Origin: Pelagibacteraceae bacterium
GTDB taxonomy: Bacteria; Pseudomonadota; Alphaproteobacteria; HIMB59; GCA-002718135
Direction: 5' to 3'
Assembly: GCA_002718135.1 (NCBI GenBank)
Contig: PBDN01000019.1
Span: 196,805-260,804 of the forward strand
Length of the DNA: 64,000 nucleotides
This document shows positions 44,027 through 54,286 of this stretch, one piece after another (the first letter of the stretch is position 1; each line of letters opens with the position of its first letter). Position numbers and translations under genes: made by a program. The notes beneath the pieces were generated by a model. That model did no database searches, had not been told where the DNA came from, and was given only the letters and a program-made list of their open reading frames with translations.

Positions 44027-46629
44027 GAGAGTTTCAGTTCACGCAGTTTTGCAAACGGGGATTCGTCTTCGACCTTCCCCTTCTTACTACTTTTTTTTCT
44101 CCGATTACCGGACCTACGAGTTAAAAAACCCGCTTCATCTTTATGAAGATTTCTGGATTTGGTCTTGGGGCGCCCCCCCCATCTCCAAGTAAGGGTATCG
44201 CCATTTTCCTCCGCCACGTAACCGAGCGCCTCGAAAATCGGTCGGGCATCAGCCATCGACAGACCCAGTAGGTTTAGCTGAGCAGCACCAATATCCATCT
44301 TACCGGTTCGGGATTGGCGCTGGAGATCGACTGCAATCCGATCTAATACATCGACTCGGATAGCCCGCTTACCAAGGCAGGAAAATCCACAAGCCGCCAA
44401 AAATGATTCATCGGAATCTTCACCCACTGGTACCGTAACCAAACCTGCGCCCGGCACTTCCTGTACAGAAATCCCGTTGGAAAGCGCCCATAGAAGCGCT
44501 CGCCATTTCACCGCCTTTGGTTTTACCAGTGCCGGAAGAAAAAGTGTTTCGGGTCCTATACGCACGCCGCAACTACGAAGCGCGGTTCGGTCTTCCTTTG
44601 ACATCTGGCTCAACTCTTGGAGCACCTGCGCCCGCCTTATCGAACCAAGACCCTCGACAATACGATAGGCTAGTCCTCGGGCAACCCCCTCGAGGGTCGC
44701 GCTCCGAAGGGGTATCAACCGACCTAACGCATCCGCGAGTTGGGTATCGACCCAAATCGCCAAGCGTCGACGCAAGCGTTCTCTCTGTTCGACAGAAAGG
44801 TAATCTCTAGCCAACACCACAATCCCGGGCGACACGATATCGGCACCTTTTTCAAGCCGCGCGACCATAGCGCCCGACCATCTAATCGCCCCGGTTTCCT
44901 CGATAGAGAATGCACTATCAGGGGCACCACAAAAGGTGTCGATACGTGATTCGATCTCACCTCGCAAAGCCTTGTTTGCAGCAGACAGAAGTGTCTGCCG
45001 ACTCGAAGCTGTGGAATTGGGATCAGGCACAAATCGAAATCCTTCCAGATATCCGATAAATTCTCCTCCGACAGAAACGTCGCCTTCGGGACTCACCATT
45101 GAAGTATAGTCATCAGCGTCTTTCATGCGGGTAAGCGCAGCCGCGCGTCTATCGACAAACCGCTGTGTGAGACTTTTATGCAGCGCATCTGATATCTTAT
45201 CTTCCAGTTCTCGCGTGCGGGCCTGCCAGCTTGCAGAATCTTTTAACCAGTCAGCGCGATGGGAGATGTACGTCCAAGTGCGGACATGCGCAATCCGCGC
45301 CATCAGCGTATCTATATCGCCATCGACCCGATCAAGTTTCGTAACTTGAGATGCCACCCAATCAGTATCAAGAAAACTGGAATTCGTTAGTTCACGAAAC
45401 AGCCGACCCAACAGGCTGGCATGGACATCAGCCATAGTCTTTCGAAAATCTGGTATTTGGCAGATATCCCACAACAGCCGCACGGTGTCCGGCGTAGTAG
45501 CACGTTCCCGAATGGTAACGTCATTTAGAAGGCTAGCCAATGCAATCTTATCCTCTGTATCTCGGGCACGATGGAGTTCGGGGCGATTCGCCGGTTCTTC
45601 CAGCGATTTTAATAACCCCCTTCCAGTTCGGAAATCGAGGTCCGCATTACGCCAGTAGACGCCAGTAAGAGGCTGGAGGCTATGTTGCTCGATAGCGTTT
45701 ACAACATCTTCATCGAAACCTCCGATCTCAGCGATCGGGCCGAATGTGCCGTCCGAAATATGACGCCCAGCTCGCCCGGCAATCTGAGCGATCTCAGATG
45801 TGGTAAGATTACGGTAATTTCGGCCGTCAAATTTGCGGGTGCCGGCAAAGGCAACGTGTTCAATTTTCATATTGAGTCCCATGCCAATCGCGTCAGTCGC
45901 GACCAGATAGTCAACGTCGCCGCTCTGATACATTTCCACCTGGGCGTTCCGGGTACGCGGGCTAAGCGCCCCCAGCACTACCGCTGCCCCGCCACGCTTG
46001 CGGCGTATTAATTCGGCAATGGAATAAACTTCGTTGATCGAAAACGCGACTATCGCGCTGTGTCGGGGCAAACGGGTAATTTTGCGCGGTCCAACATGGG
46101 TCAACCTTGAGAGTCTCGGACGGCTGACGTAATTAGCCTCAGGTACTAGCTTCTCTACTACGGGACGAATAGTGTTCGCGCCGAGAAACAATGTTTCTCT
46201 CGTTCCGCGGGCCCTAAGTAGCCGATCAGTGAACACATGGCCACGCTCTGGATCGGCACACATCTGAATTTCGTCGATGGCGAGAAACTCAACTTCCCGG
46301 TCGAGTGGCATGGATTCGACGGTACAAACAAAATAGTCGGCTCGTGGCGGGATGATCTTTTCCTCACCAGTGATTAATGCCACTCGGGCCAAACCTTTCT
46401 GTTCAACCACTCGGTCATAGTTTTCCCGCGCCAGAAGGCGCAACGGAAAACCGATCATCCCATTTGCATGACCGAGCATACGCCCGATCGCATAATGGGT
46501 TTTTCCGGTATTGGTGGGGCCAAGAACGGCCGTCACAACGGGTCTCTCTTCCACGCCATACATCCTTCTCAGGATGGCGGCATGAATCGTGTCTGACAAG
46601 GGGTTGAAATAGTAAGCCGGGCGCAACAT
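44023..46629 (-). CDS. SUV3-like DEAD/DEAH RNA helicase
   Basis: An 868-residue superfamily 2 helicase related to mitochondrial SUPV3L1. It shows Walker A V-L-G-P-T-N-T-G-K-T-H-Y near residue 40, motif II A-I-D-E-I-Q-M, motif V D-A-I-G-M-G-L-N-M and motif VI Q-I-A-G-R-A-G-R-H. A long C-terminal part ends in a Lys-rich stretch. It probably unwinds RNA for decay. I chose the ATG at 46629 (M-L-R-P-A-Y-Y-F) because upstream sequence belongs to htpG. A run of eight C at 44173-44180 lies near the end. Confidence 0.9.
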   Translation of the reverse strand: MLRPAYYFNPLSDTIHAAILRRMYGVEERPVVTAVLGPTNTGKTHYAIGRMLGHANGMIGFPLRLLARENYDRVVEQKGLARVALITGEEKIIPPRADYFVCTVESMPLDREVEFLAIDEIQMCADPERGHVFTDRLLRARGTRETLFLGANTIRPVVEKLVPEANYVSRPRLSRLTHVGPRKITRLPRHSAIVAFSINEVYSIAELIRRKRGGAAVVLGALSPRTRNAQVEMYQSGDVDYLVATDAIGMGLNMKIEHVAFAGTRKFDGRNYRNLTTSEIAQIAGRAGRHISDGTFGPIAEIGGFDEDVVNAIEQHSLQPLTGVYWRNADLDFRTGRGLLKSLEEPANRPELHRARDTEDKIALASLLNDVTIRERATTPDTVRLLWDICQIPDFRKTMADVHASLLGRLFRELTNSSFLDTDWVASQVTKLDRVDGDIDTLMARIAHVRTWTYISHRADWLKDSASWQARTRELEDKISDALHKSLTQRFVDRRAAALTRMKDADDYTSMVSPEGDVSVGGEFIGYLEGFRFVPDPNSTASSRQTLLSAANKALRGEIESRIDTFCGAPDSAFSIEETGAIRWSGAMVARLEKGADIVSPGIVVLARDYLSVEQRERLRRRLAIWVDTQLADALGRLIPLRSATLEGVARGLAYRIVEGLGSIRRAQVLQELSQMSKEDRTALRSCGVRIGPETLFLPALVKPKAVKWRALLWALSNGISVQEVPGAGLVTVPVGEDSDESFLAACGFSCLGKRAIRVDVLDRIAVDLQRQSRTGKMDIGAAQLNLLGLSMADARPIFEALGYVAEENGDTLTWRWGGRPKTKSRNLHKDEAGFLTRRSGNRRKKSSKKGKVEDESPFAKLRELKLS

Positions 46630-46631
46630 AT
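46604..46631 (+). promoter_or_regulatory. Probable sigma-32 (heat shock) promoter of htpG
   Basis: TTGAAA at 46604-46609, a 14-base spacer, then CAACATAT at 46624-46631 resemble the sigma-32 pattern (TTGAAA, 13-14 bases, CCCCATnT). Transcription would start near 46638, which makes the ATG at 46642 nearly leaderless and favours the ATG at 46672 as the htpG start. The box lies over the start codon of the opposite-strand helicase gene. Confidence 0.6.
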
Positions 46632-46671
46632 TGCGGCGGAAATGTATGAATCGAACGGGAGTACTGAACCC

Positions 46672-48546
46672 ATGGCCGAAGAGAAGCGAAGGTTTGAGAC
46701 AGAGGTCTCGCGCCTTCTCCATATCGTCGCCAACTCGCTTTACAGCCAGAAGGAAATCTTTCTGCGCGAACTGATCTCCAACGCGTCTGATGCTTGTGAC
46801 CGTCTGCGCTACGAAGCTTTGACGCAGCCGGCGCTGATCGCCGATGATCCGGAATTCGCTGTTCGAATTTCCGTCGACAAAAAAAATAAAATGCTCGAGA
46901 TCCACGACAACGGAATCGGCATGAACCGCGATGCACTAATATCCGATCTCGGTACAATCGCCCGATCGGGCACCTCGGCGTATCTTGAAGAACACGGCGA
47001 CGATGAAAATGCTGATCTCAGTACAATTGGTCAATTCGGCGTGGGGTTCTATTCAGTGTTCATGGTAGCCAAGGAGGTAGAAGTTATCAGCCGGCGTGCC
47101 GGCGAAGACCAGGCTTGGCGTTGGGTGTCGGACGGGACCGGCGATTATACCATTTCAGAGGGAGACCGGGACGGTCGCGGCACTACAATCCGACTCAAGC
47201 TGCGCAAGGGAGAGGATGAATTCCTCGACGAAACTCGCCTTCGCCACATTGCCAAGAATTACTCTGATCATATTGCGCTACCGATATTGATCCGAGGCGA
47301 TGAGGGCGACGAGACAGTAAACGAAGCCTCCGCCCTCTGGACTCGTCAAAAAAAGGATGTTTCCGACGAACAATATACCGAGTTCTACCGACACGTGGGC
47401 GGCTTTGGCGACCCTTGGATGACATTACACTGGCATGTCGAGGGAAAGTTAGAGTACCGCAACTTACTTTTCGTGCCCTCAGCCAAGCCGTTTGATCTTT
47501 TCGATCCGAGTCGGAAACATGGCCTCCGGCTGTATGTAAAGCGCGTATTTATTACCAACGAGGCAGAAAATTTGGTTCCCGCTTGGTTGCGCTTCCTCCG
47601 AGGCGTAGTAGATTCTGAGGATCTACCACTTAATGTCAGCCGCGAAATCCTGCAGGACAATCCGATGATTGCCCGAATCCGGGCAGCTATCGTCAAGCGG
47701 GTCCTGACAGAACTTGCAAAAAAAGCCGATAAGAAGCCGGACGAATATAAAGTTTTTTGGGAAAATTTCGGGCCGGTTATAAAAGAGGGCTTGTACGAAG
47801 ATTACGAAAACCGCGAAGCAATACAAAAGATTGCGCGCTTCCATTCGACCGCAGGGGACGACGATCTAGTCAGCCTAAAAGATTACGTCGACCGTATGAA
47901 AGATGGTCAGGACGAAATTTACTATATTTCCGGCGAAAACCTTGATGCAGTACGCCGGAGCCCACAATTGGAAGGATTTTCTGCCAAGGGGATCGAGGTT
48001 TTACTGTTAACCGACGCGGTTGATGATTTTTGGATCCCGTCAGTCGCTGAATTTGATGGCAAGCCATTCAAATCCGCCACCCGCGCCGGGGCAGATCTCG
48101 ACAAGGTTTCATCGGAAGACAAAGATGACGCTAAAGCCGAGAAGGAAAAATCTTTTGACCAAGGCAAGGTAGATGCGCTCATCGCCATGTTCAGGCTTAC
48201 CTTGTCTGAAGAAGTCAAGGATGTCCGAGTATCAGAACGCCTAACTGATAGCGCTGTATGTCTAGTTTCCGACGAGGGCGATATGGATCTTAGGATTGAA
48301 AGGATGCTTAAACAGCATAACCAACTAAACCAATCGTCCAAGCGCATATTGGAGGTCAACCCACATCATCCACTAATGACGTCATTGTCCGAATCCATAG
48401 GCAAAGGCGGAGCCGGCGAGAAAATCGAAGATGCTGCGTGGCTACTGCTCGATCAGGCGCGCGTCATGGAGGGGGAACAGGTGCCGGACCCGGCGGCATT
48501 CTCACGACGCCTCAACAGCGTAATGACTAGCAGCCTGAATGGGTGA
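46672..48546 (+). CDS. htpG: Molecular chaperone HtpG (Hsp90)
   Basis: HtpG is the bacterial Hsp90. The 624-residue protein has the GHKL ATP-binding N-domain with L-I-S-N-A-S-D-A near residue 33, D-N-G-I-G-M, and Q-F-G-V-G-F-Y-S-V-F; the middle domain with P-L-N-V-S-R-E-I-L-Q; and a C-terminal dimer domain ending N-S-V-M. I selected M-A-E-E-K-R-R-F-E at 46672 (GGGAG ten bases before) because it fits the family N-terminus and the promoter position. Its end overlaps the convergent folC by 45 bp. Confidence 0.95.
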   Translation: MAEEKRRFETEVSRLLHIVANSLYSQKEIFLRELISNASDACDRLRYEALTQPALIADDPEFAVRISVDKKNKMLEIHDNGIGMNRDALISDLGTIARSGTSAYLEEHGDDENADLSTIGQFGVGFYSVFMVAKEVEVISRRAGEDQAWRWVSDGTGDYTISEGDRDGRGTTIRLKLRKGEDEFLDETRLRHIAKNYSDHIALPILIRGDEGDETVNEASALWTRQKKDVSDEQYTEFYRHVGGFGDPWMTLHWHVEGKLEYRNLLFVPSAKPFDLFDPSRKHGLRLYVKRVFITNEAENLVPAWLRFLRGVVDSEDLPLNVSREILQDNPMIARIRAAIVKRVLTELAKKADKKPDEYKVFWENFGPVIKEGLYEDYENREAIQKIARFHSTAGDDDLVSLKDYVDRMKDGQDEIYYISGENLDAVRRSPQLEGFSAKGIEVLLLTDAVDDFWIPSVAEFDGKPFKSATRAGADLDKVSSEDKDDAKAEKEKSFDQGKVDALIAMFRLTLSEEVKDVRVSERLTDSAVCLVSDEGDMDLRIERMLKQHNQLNQSSKRILEVNPHHPLMTSLSESIGKGGAGEKIEDAAWLLLDQARVMEGEQVPDPAAFSRRLNSVMTSSLNG

Positions 48547-49863
48547 CGAATTCGCCGCAATAACCTCGCCCACTAAATAGAGAGATCCACATACCAGTAC
48601 CCGGCCAGTAGGGCCATTGGCCGCCTCGCCGAGCGCAGCAGAAAGCGAGGTCGCGACTTTGCTCTCGAGCCCCAGTATCGACGCGATCTCGGCGATGGCC
48701 TTTGGAGCATAACCCGGACTCCCCCCGGGTAGATCGATTGCGGCCAAGCTGTCCGCAACAGTCGCAAGTGGCTCCAAAAATCCTCGCGCGTCCTTATTCT
48801 CTTGCATTGCACAAACAAGAACAACAGGGTCTTCGGGCCATGCTGCGATCGTTTCCATCAACGCCGCACCTGCGGATGGGTTATGCCCACCGTCGAGCCA
48901 AAGCTCCCAACCCTCGGGAAGCAAATCCGCTAGCCGGCCAGATGAAAGATGCTGCAAACGACCAGGCCACTTTGCGGTCGATATTCCCTCGCAGATATCC
49001 TCCACGCTCCAGAGATGCCGCTCCCAGCTGCGGAGTGCAGCAATTGCGGTGGCGGCATTAACTCTCTGATGTACTCCAGCAAGAGAGGGTTCTGGTAGAT
49101 AAATTTCGCGATCTCCATCACAATACACCATAGCGCCAGGCTCGGATCGACTAGTCCAATCGAACCCGGAAATGTATAAAGAAGAATTGAGATCCTGCGC
49201 CCGGGCTTCAATAACGCTTAGGGCATCTGGCACTTGCGGTGCGACAACGCAGGGTACACCGGATTTTAGTATCCCCGCTTTTTCAAACGCGATCTCTGCA
49301 ATAGTAGCCCCAAGAAAAGACATATGATCCATGGATACTGGAGTGATAACCGTCATCGCCGGATTTTCTATTACATTCGTAGAATCAAAGCGACCGCCTA
49401 ACCCAGTTTCAAGCAGCAGAAGATCGGCTGGCGTGCGTGAGAATGTCAGGAGTGCCGCCACAGTCGTAATTTCGAAAAAAGTTATCGGTTCGCCAGCATT
49501 CGCAATCTCACATTCCTCCAAGACTGATAGCAATGCCGCTTCATTAACAGGGACACCATTTAGAACGATACGTTCGTTGAACCGCACTAGATGCGGCGAG
49601 GTATAGACATGGACCTGCAAACCAGCCGCAATAGCGATCTCGCGCATAAAGGCGATGGTTGACCCCTTACCGTTTGTACCAGCAACATGGATTACCGGTG
49701 GCAAAAACTTTTCCGGGTTACCAAGAGCCTCTAGCAAACGTTGGGTGCGCCCGAGTCCGAGATCGATAAACTTGGGGTGGAGCGTCGTCAGCCGCCCGAG
49801 AACGATATCAATCGGTTGTCGAAAACAACCGGTCATTCCCGTCACCCGCAGAGGATTCTCCAT
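48502..49863 (-). CDS. folC: Bifunctional folylpolyglutamate synthase / dihydrofolate synthase
   Basis: FolC adds glutamate to dihydropteroate and folates. The Mur-ligase-like protein (453 residues from 49863, or 444 from the ATG at 49836) has V-I-H-V-A-G-T-N-G-K-G-S-T near residue 60, Y-T-S-P-H-L-V-R-F-N-E-R-I, L-L-E-T-G-L-G-G-R-F-D-S-T-N and L-D-G-G-H-N-P-S-A near 315. The start lies within the end of accD, as usual for the accD-folC pair. The last 45 bp overlap the end of htpG. Confidence 0.94.
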   Translation of the reverse strand: MENPLRVTGMTGCFRQPIDIVLGRLTTLHPKFIDLGLGRTQRLLEALGNPEKFLPPVIHVAGTNGKGSTIAFMREIAIAAGLQVHVYTSPHLVRFNERIVLNGVPVNEAALLSVLEECEIANAGEPITFFEITTVAALLTFSRTPADLLLLETGLGGRFDSTNVIENPAMTVITPVSMDHMSFLGATIAEIAFEKAGILKSGVPCVVAPQVPDALSVIEARAQDLNSSLYISGFDWTSRSEPGAMVYCDGDREIYLPEPSLAGVHQRVNAATAIAALRSWERHLWSVEDICEGISTAKWPGRLQHLSSGRLADLLPEGWELWLDGGHNPSAGAALMETIAAWPEDPVVLVCAMQENKDARGFLEPLATVADSLAAIDLPGGSPGYAPKAIAEIASILGLESKVATSLSAALGEAANGPTGRVLVCGSLYLVGEVIAANSSPIQAASHYAVEAS

Positions 49864-50746
49864 CCCGATTTATCAGCATGTCATCTGCGCTCGGCACCTT
49901 CCGACGCAGTAAATCTAAGATACGTCCAAGCGTTGTGGCAAGTTCGTGGCGTGGCACCACCATGTCGATCATGCCATGATCCAACAAATATTCTGAACGC
50001 TGAAAGCCTTCGGGAAGTTTCTCTCGAATCGTCTCTTTGATCACTCTAGCGCCAGCAAACCCTATGATTGTGCCAGGTTCCGCCAGTGCAATGTCACCCA
50101 GCATAGCAAATGACGCGGACACTCCACCGGTTGTTGGATCGGCAAGCACTACTATGTACGGTAAGGACGCCTCCTTGACCTGTTGCACCGCTATGGTGGT
50201 ACGCGGCATTTGCATTAGCGACAAAATACCCTCCTGCATGCGCGCACCGCCCGATGATGGCACAACGACGAACGCCGCCTTTTTTGAAACAGCGAGCTGC
50301 GCGCCAGCAACAATGCCATTGCCTACGGCGATCCCCATTGATCCACCCATGAAGGAGAAGTCAAATACTGAAACGACAGTCGTATGCCCGGCAATTTCAC
50401 CATAGGCAACAATTATAGCATCGGTGCGTCCAGTAGCCGTTCGGGTGTCCCTAAGACGCTCGGAGTATCGCTTGCGATCGCGAAATTTTAAGGGGTCGGT
50501 AACGTTCCCCGGTAACTCGATCTCTGTGAAGCTACCCCCATCAAACAGTAGTTCTAACCGCTTGCGTGCGCCAAGCCGCATGTGATTACCGCAATTTGGA
50601 CAAACTTTCAGATTATCCTCTAGGTCGCGGTGAAATAACATTTGTTCACAGGATGTACACTGTACCCACAGATTTTCTGGAACATCAGATTTTACGCCAA
50701 CTAGTGAACGGATTTTTGGTCGGACGTAGTTATTTATCCAGTTCAT
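49808..50746 (-). CDS. accD: Acetyl-CoA carboxylase carboxyltransferase subunit beta
   Basis: AccD carries half of the carboxyltransferase that makes malonyl-CoA. The 312 residues begin with a zinc ribbon, C-T-S-C and C-P-N-C near residues 30-52, then the crotonase-like core with F-D-F-S-F-M-G-G-S-M-G near 125, S-G-G-A-R-M-Q-E-G near 170 and P-T-T-G-G-V-S-A-S-F-A-M-L-G-D near 210. It overlaps trpA by 4 bp at its start and folC at its end, the standard alphaproteobacterial trp-accD-folC unit. Confidence 0.96.
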   Translation of the reverse strand: MNWINNYVRPKIRSLVGVKSDVPENLWVQCTSCEQMLFHRDLEDNLKVCPNCGNHMRLGARKRLELLFDGGSFTEIELPGNVTDPLKFRDRKRYSERLRDTRTATGRTDAIIVAYGEIAGHTTVVSVFDFSFMGGSMGIAVGNGIVAGAQLAVSKKAAFVVVPSSGGARMQEGILSLMQMPRTTIAVQQVKEASLPYIVVLADPTTGGVSASFAMLGDIALAEPGTIIGFAGARVIKETIREKLPEGFQRSEYLLDHGMIDMVVPRHELATTLGRILDLLRRKVPSADDMLINRDGESSAGDGNDRLFSTTD

Positions 50747-51579
50747 TCGGTGACTCCCAACCGAGCTGAGCGCACTGCAGCGGCGAGACCAGAAACAAAG
50801 CTCAGGGTATCGGAGACAGTTCGGGGGCTGGGCTCCCCATCATCACCCAATGAATTCGCGATAGTTTCAACGATTGCAGTACCTACGACAGCCGCATCCG
50901 CGATCATAGCGACTTCAGCTGCCTGTTCGGGCGTCCGGATACCAAATCCGACAGCAACCGGCAATTCTGTCTGGGCCTTTATCCGACCAACGTTAGAGGC
51001 AATATCACTCGCAGTTGCGGAAGTAGTTCCGGTAATACCGCGAACGGAAACATAGTAGACAAATCCAGAAGCGTTCTCCACAAGCGTCGTTATTCGTGGA
51101 CCAGTCGAGGTGGGCGCTATTAGCCGAACTATGTCAATGCCGGCAGTCACAGCAAGCGGCCGGAATTCATCCTCTTCCTCGGGTGGCAGATCGACTATTA
51201 TCAGTCCGTCAACACCGGCAGAGGCCGCATCGGTTGCAAACTGATTGCGCCCGTAGGCGTGGATCGGATTATAATATCCCATCAACACGATCGGGGTATC
51301 ATTATCGGACTTTCGAAACTTAGCGACCATCAAAAGGGTCTTCTTAATGTCATAGCCACTCTGTAGGGCCCGTCTGGAGGCAAGCTCAATCGACGGTCCA
51401 TCCGCCATGGGGTCAGTAAATGGCATGCCGAGTTCAATTATATCTGCACCGACAGCGGGAAGTCCCTCAAGAATCTTAGATGAAATGTCTCCGTCCGGGT
51501 CACCTGCAGTGATGAACGTTACTAATCCACCACGATTCTGAGCACGCAGGGTAGCGAAACATGATTCAAGGCGGCTCAT
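50743..51579 (-). CDS. trpA: Tryptophan synthase alpha chain
   Basis: TrpA releases indole from indole-3-glycerol phosphate. The 278-residue TIM barrel has F-I-T-A-G-D-P-D near residue 23, the catalytic Glu in [22 protein letters not shown] near 105, D-L-P-P-E-E-E and [10 protein letters not shown] near 180. It overlaps trpB and accD by 4 bp each, so the three are co-translated. Confidence 0.96.
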   Translation of the reverse strand: MSRLESCFATLRAQNRGGLVTFITAGDPDGDISSKILEGLPAVGADIIELGMPFTDPMADGPSIELASRRALQSGYDIKKTLLMVAKFRKSDNDTPIVLMGYYNPIHAYGRNQFATDAASAGVDGLIIVDLPPEEEDEFRPLAVTAGIDIVRLIAPTSTGPRITTLVENASGFVYYVSVRGITGTTSATASDIASNVGRIKAQTELPVAVGFGIRTPEQAAEVAMIADAAVVGTAIVETIANSLGDDGEPSPRTVSDTLSFVSGLAAAVRSARLGVTE

Positions 51580-52790
51580 AGCGTAACATCCAGTGCTGCA
51601 GCAACAGAAAATACATCCTTATCGCCACGTCCACACATATTCATTACAATTACATAATCTGAAGGTAAAGCCGGCGCGATTTTGATTACGTGCGCTAACG
51701 CGTGGGCCGGCTCCAGTGCAGGGATAATACCTTCAAGGCGACTACACAGCTGGAATGCCTCCAGCGCTTCAGCATCAGTGACAGAGACGTATTCGACTCG
51801 GCCTGTATCCTTGAGCCAAGCGTGCTCGGGGCCGATACCGGGGTAATCGAGCCCCGCTGAAATTGAATGAGCTTCAATGATCTGGCCGTCGTTATCCTGT
51901 AATAGATAGGTCCTATTACCGTGCAGTACGCCCGGCCTGCCTGCTGCAAGAGAGGCCGCATGCCGGCCTGTTTCAATGCCATCCCCCGCCGCCTCGACAC
52001 CGATGATTTGAATATCTTCCTCATCTAGGAAAGGGTGAAAAAGACCCATGGCGTTTGAGCCACCCCCTATACAGGCAACCAACGAATCTGGGAGCCCTTC
52101 CTCGGCCTTCATTATCTGTTCTTTCGTCTCGTTACCAATAACGGATTGGAAATCGCGTACCATTGCTGGATAAGGGTGCGGGCCAGCGACTGTACCAATT
52201 ACGTAGAAGGTATCATCGACGTGTGCGACCCAGTCCCGCAGCGCACCGTTCATCGCATCCTTTAGGGTAGAAGATCCAGTCTCAACTGGCACGACATCAG
52301 CGCCCAAAAGTTTCATGCGAAATACGTTCGGCGCCTGGCGTTCGATATCGATCGCTCCCATGTATACAACACAGGGGATCCCGAATAAGGCGCAGACGGT
52401 CGCTGTCGCGACCCCGTGCTGGCCTGCACCAGTCTCGGCGATCACACGGGTCTTGCCCATTCGCCGCGCAAGAAGTACTTGGCCAAGTGTATTATTGATC
52501 TTATGTGCACCGGTGTGGTTCAGCTCATCCCTTTTAAAATAGACCTTTGCACCGCCGCAATACTCTGTAATCCGAGAAGCAAAATATAACGGGCTTGGGC
52601 GGCCTACATAATGTTCAAGCAGCTCATCAAACTCCGCTTGGAAGGACGGATCTAACTTTGTCTCCTCATAGGCTTTCTCAACTTCAAGCAGGAGTGGCAT
52701 TAGGGTTTCAGCGACATACCGCCCGCCAAAAATGCCAAAATGGCCATCTTCATCGGGACCGGCGCGATATGTGTTAGGAGTTTCTATCAT
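51576..52790 (-). CDS. trpB: Tryptophan synthase beta chain
   Basis: TrpB is the PLP enzyme that joins indole and serine. The 404 residues include [13 protein letters not shown] near residue 18, the PLP Lys in H-T-G-A-H-K-I-N-N near 90, [10 protein letters not shown], and the phosphate-binding G-G-G-S-N-A-M-G near 235. It is followed by trpA with an overlap and preceded by trpF 49 bp away. Confidence 0.96.
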   Translation of the reverse strand: MIETPNTYRAGPDEDGHFGIFGGRYVAETLMPLLLEVEKAYEETKLDPSFQAEFDELLEHYVGRPSPLYFASRITEYCGGAKVYFKRDELNHTGAHKINNTLGQVLLARRMGKTRVIAETGAGQHGVATATVCALFGIPCVVYMGAIDIERQAPNVFRMKLLGADVVPVETGSSTLKDAMNGALRDWVAHVDDTFYVIGTVAGPHPYPAMVRDFQSVIGNETKEQIMKAEEGLPDSLVACIGGGSNAMGLFHPFLDEEDIQIIGVEAAGDGIETGRHAASLAAGRPGVLHGNRTYLLQDNDGQIIEAHSISAGLDYPGIGPEHAWLKDTGRVEYVSVTDAEALEAFQLCSRLEGIIPALEPAHALAHVIKIAPALPSDYVIVMNMCGRGDKDVFSVAAALDVTL

Positions 52791-52839
52791 CGTCTTCTCG
52801 GAATATTTAACTTAATGAAATGCGAACGAACAGCTTTTA

Positions 52840-53484
52840 TCACGCGCTCTTAACTGCTGTCAGAAATGCGCGGATAAGGCCCGAGTCCTTTACACCAGGG
52901 GCACTCTCAACACCCGACGAAACATCGACTGCGGGGGCGCCGCCTATTCGAATCGCTTCGGCTACATTATCGGGATCAAGCCCGCCTGATAACATCCAAG
53001 GCACTGGCCAGTCTTTCCCCGAGAGAATAGCCCAGTCGAATGAAACGGCGTTACCGCCGGGCAAGGCATCTTTCATTGCAATGGGCGCCTTCGCGTCGAA
53101 TAGTAGCATATCTACCACATTGGAATAGTCCATCGCCATCGCAAGATCTACGGCCTCGGAAATCTTGATCGCTTTTATTACAGATCGCCCTGTTCGTTTT
53201 TTTATCTCTGCGGCTCTTTCCGGTGTTTCGTCACCATGCAACTGAAACATTGAGATGCCTGGATTCATGCTAATAGCATCCAGAAAGGTATCGTCAGGAT
53301 CGACTACCAATGCGACCGACTTAACAGAATTTGGTACCATCTGCAAAAGCGATGCAGCCTGTTCGAGCTCTACGTTTCGCGGTGAACGTGGAAAAAATAC
53401 GAAACCTAAGTAGGCAGCGCCCTCAATCACCGCAGTGTCGATGGCCTCCCGCGTGCTAACGCCGCAGATTTTAGACGCGACCAT
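52840..53484 (-). CDS. trpF: Phosphoribosylanthranilate isomerase
   Basis: TrpF performs the Amadori step of tryptophan synthesis. The 214-residue barrel begins V-A-S-K-I-C-G-V-S-T with the catalytic Cys, then Y-L-G-F-V-F-F-P-R-S-P-R-N, Q-L-H-G-D-E-T-P near 80, L-L-F-D-A-K-A-P with the catalytic Asp, and L-S-G-G-L-D-P-D-N-V. The ATG at 53484 overlaps the pyrF stop as TGATG; the GTG just before it at 53487 is less likely. Confidence 0.95.
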   Translation of the reverse strand: MVASKICGVSTREAIDTAVIEGAAYLGFVFFPRSPRNVELEQAASLLQMVPNSVKSVALVVDPDDTFLDAISMNPGISMFQLHGDETPERAAEIKKRTGRSVIKAIKISEAVDLAMAMDYSNVVDMLLFDAKAPIAMKDALPGGNAVSFDWAILSGKDWPVPWMLSGGLDPDNVAEAIRIGGAPAVDVSSGVESAPGVKDSGLIRAFLTAVKSA

Positions 53485-54200
53485 CACCTTGCAGCCAAAA
53501 TCTCGTCAGCAATGCGTCGAGCCGCGCCGGCCGGATCCTCGGCACGCGTGATTGGTCGTCCAATTACGAGATGATCCGCGCCTGCGGCAACAGCCTCGGC
53601 CGGGGTCATCACGCGCTTCTGATCATCGGAACTGACCCAAGCCGGGCGGACCCCGGGGACAACCAAACTGAATTCATCACCTATTTCCACTCGCAGCATG
53701 GCCGCTTCCTTCGGAGAACAAACTACACCGTCAATACCTGACACTTTAGCCAGCCGGGCTAATTGAAGAACTTGTTGCGACACGGGAGCTTTTTGTCCTA
53801 TTACGGCCAAATCATCGTCATCTAGGCTAGTCAGCACCGTAACGGCAACAATTTTCGGTCGTTTCGGACCTAGTTCGGCAGCCGCGCTAGCAGCAGCTTC
53901 AAGCATCTTGAGGCCGCCAGACGCATGTACTGTCAGAACGCTGCAGCCGAGCCGTTCAGTGGCCCTGACCGCGCCGAACACAGTGTTCGGGATATCGTGA
54001 TATTTCAGGTCCAGAAAAATTTTGTGGCCGAGTGCGCCTACCTGCCGCACACCGTCCGGGCCATGGGCGGTAAAAAATTCCTTACCTAGCTTGATAGCCC
54101 CCACCTCGCCGGAAAGTATTTCGGCCAGCAGTAAGGCTTCATCTAGATTGGGCGTATCGAGTGCGCAGAAAATTCGTTCTACGGGGGAAATGTCAGTCAT
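53484..54200 (-). CDS. pyrF: Orotidine 5'-phosphate decarboxylase
   Basis: PyrF makes UMP from OMP. The 238-residue barrel has F-C-A-L-D-T-P near residue 11, K-L-G-K-E-F-F near 36, the catalytic D-L-K-Y-H-D-I-P-N-T near 65, V-V-P-G-V-R-P near 185 and V-I-G-R-P-I-T near 215. It sits upstream of trpF with a one-base overlap, a pyrimidine gene at the head of the trp unit, which is common in this class. Confidence 0.96.
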   Translation of the reverse strand: MTDISPVERIFCALDTPNLDEALLLAEILSGEVGAIKLGKEFFTAHGPDGVRQVGALGHKIFLDLKYHDIPNTVFGAVRATERLGCSVLTVHASGGLKMLEAAASAAAELGPKRPKIVAVTVLTSLDDDDLAVIGQKAPVSQQVLQLARLAKVSGIDGVVCSPKEAAMLRVEIGDEFSLVVPGVRPAWVSSDDQKRVMTPAEAVAAGADHLVIGRPITRAEDPAGAARRIADEILAAR

Positions 54201-54286
54201 CCCCCGTTAATAAATCATTATCGATCGGGGCGAAAGGACGGTCGCCATAGTAAAGGCTGACCGGTGAATACGTAGACGGTAAACAA

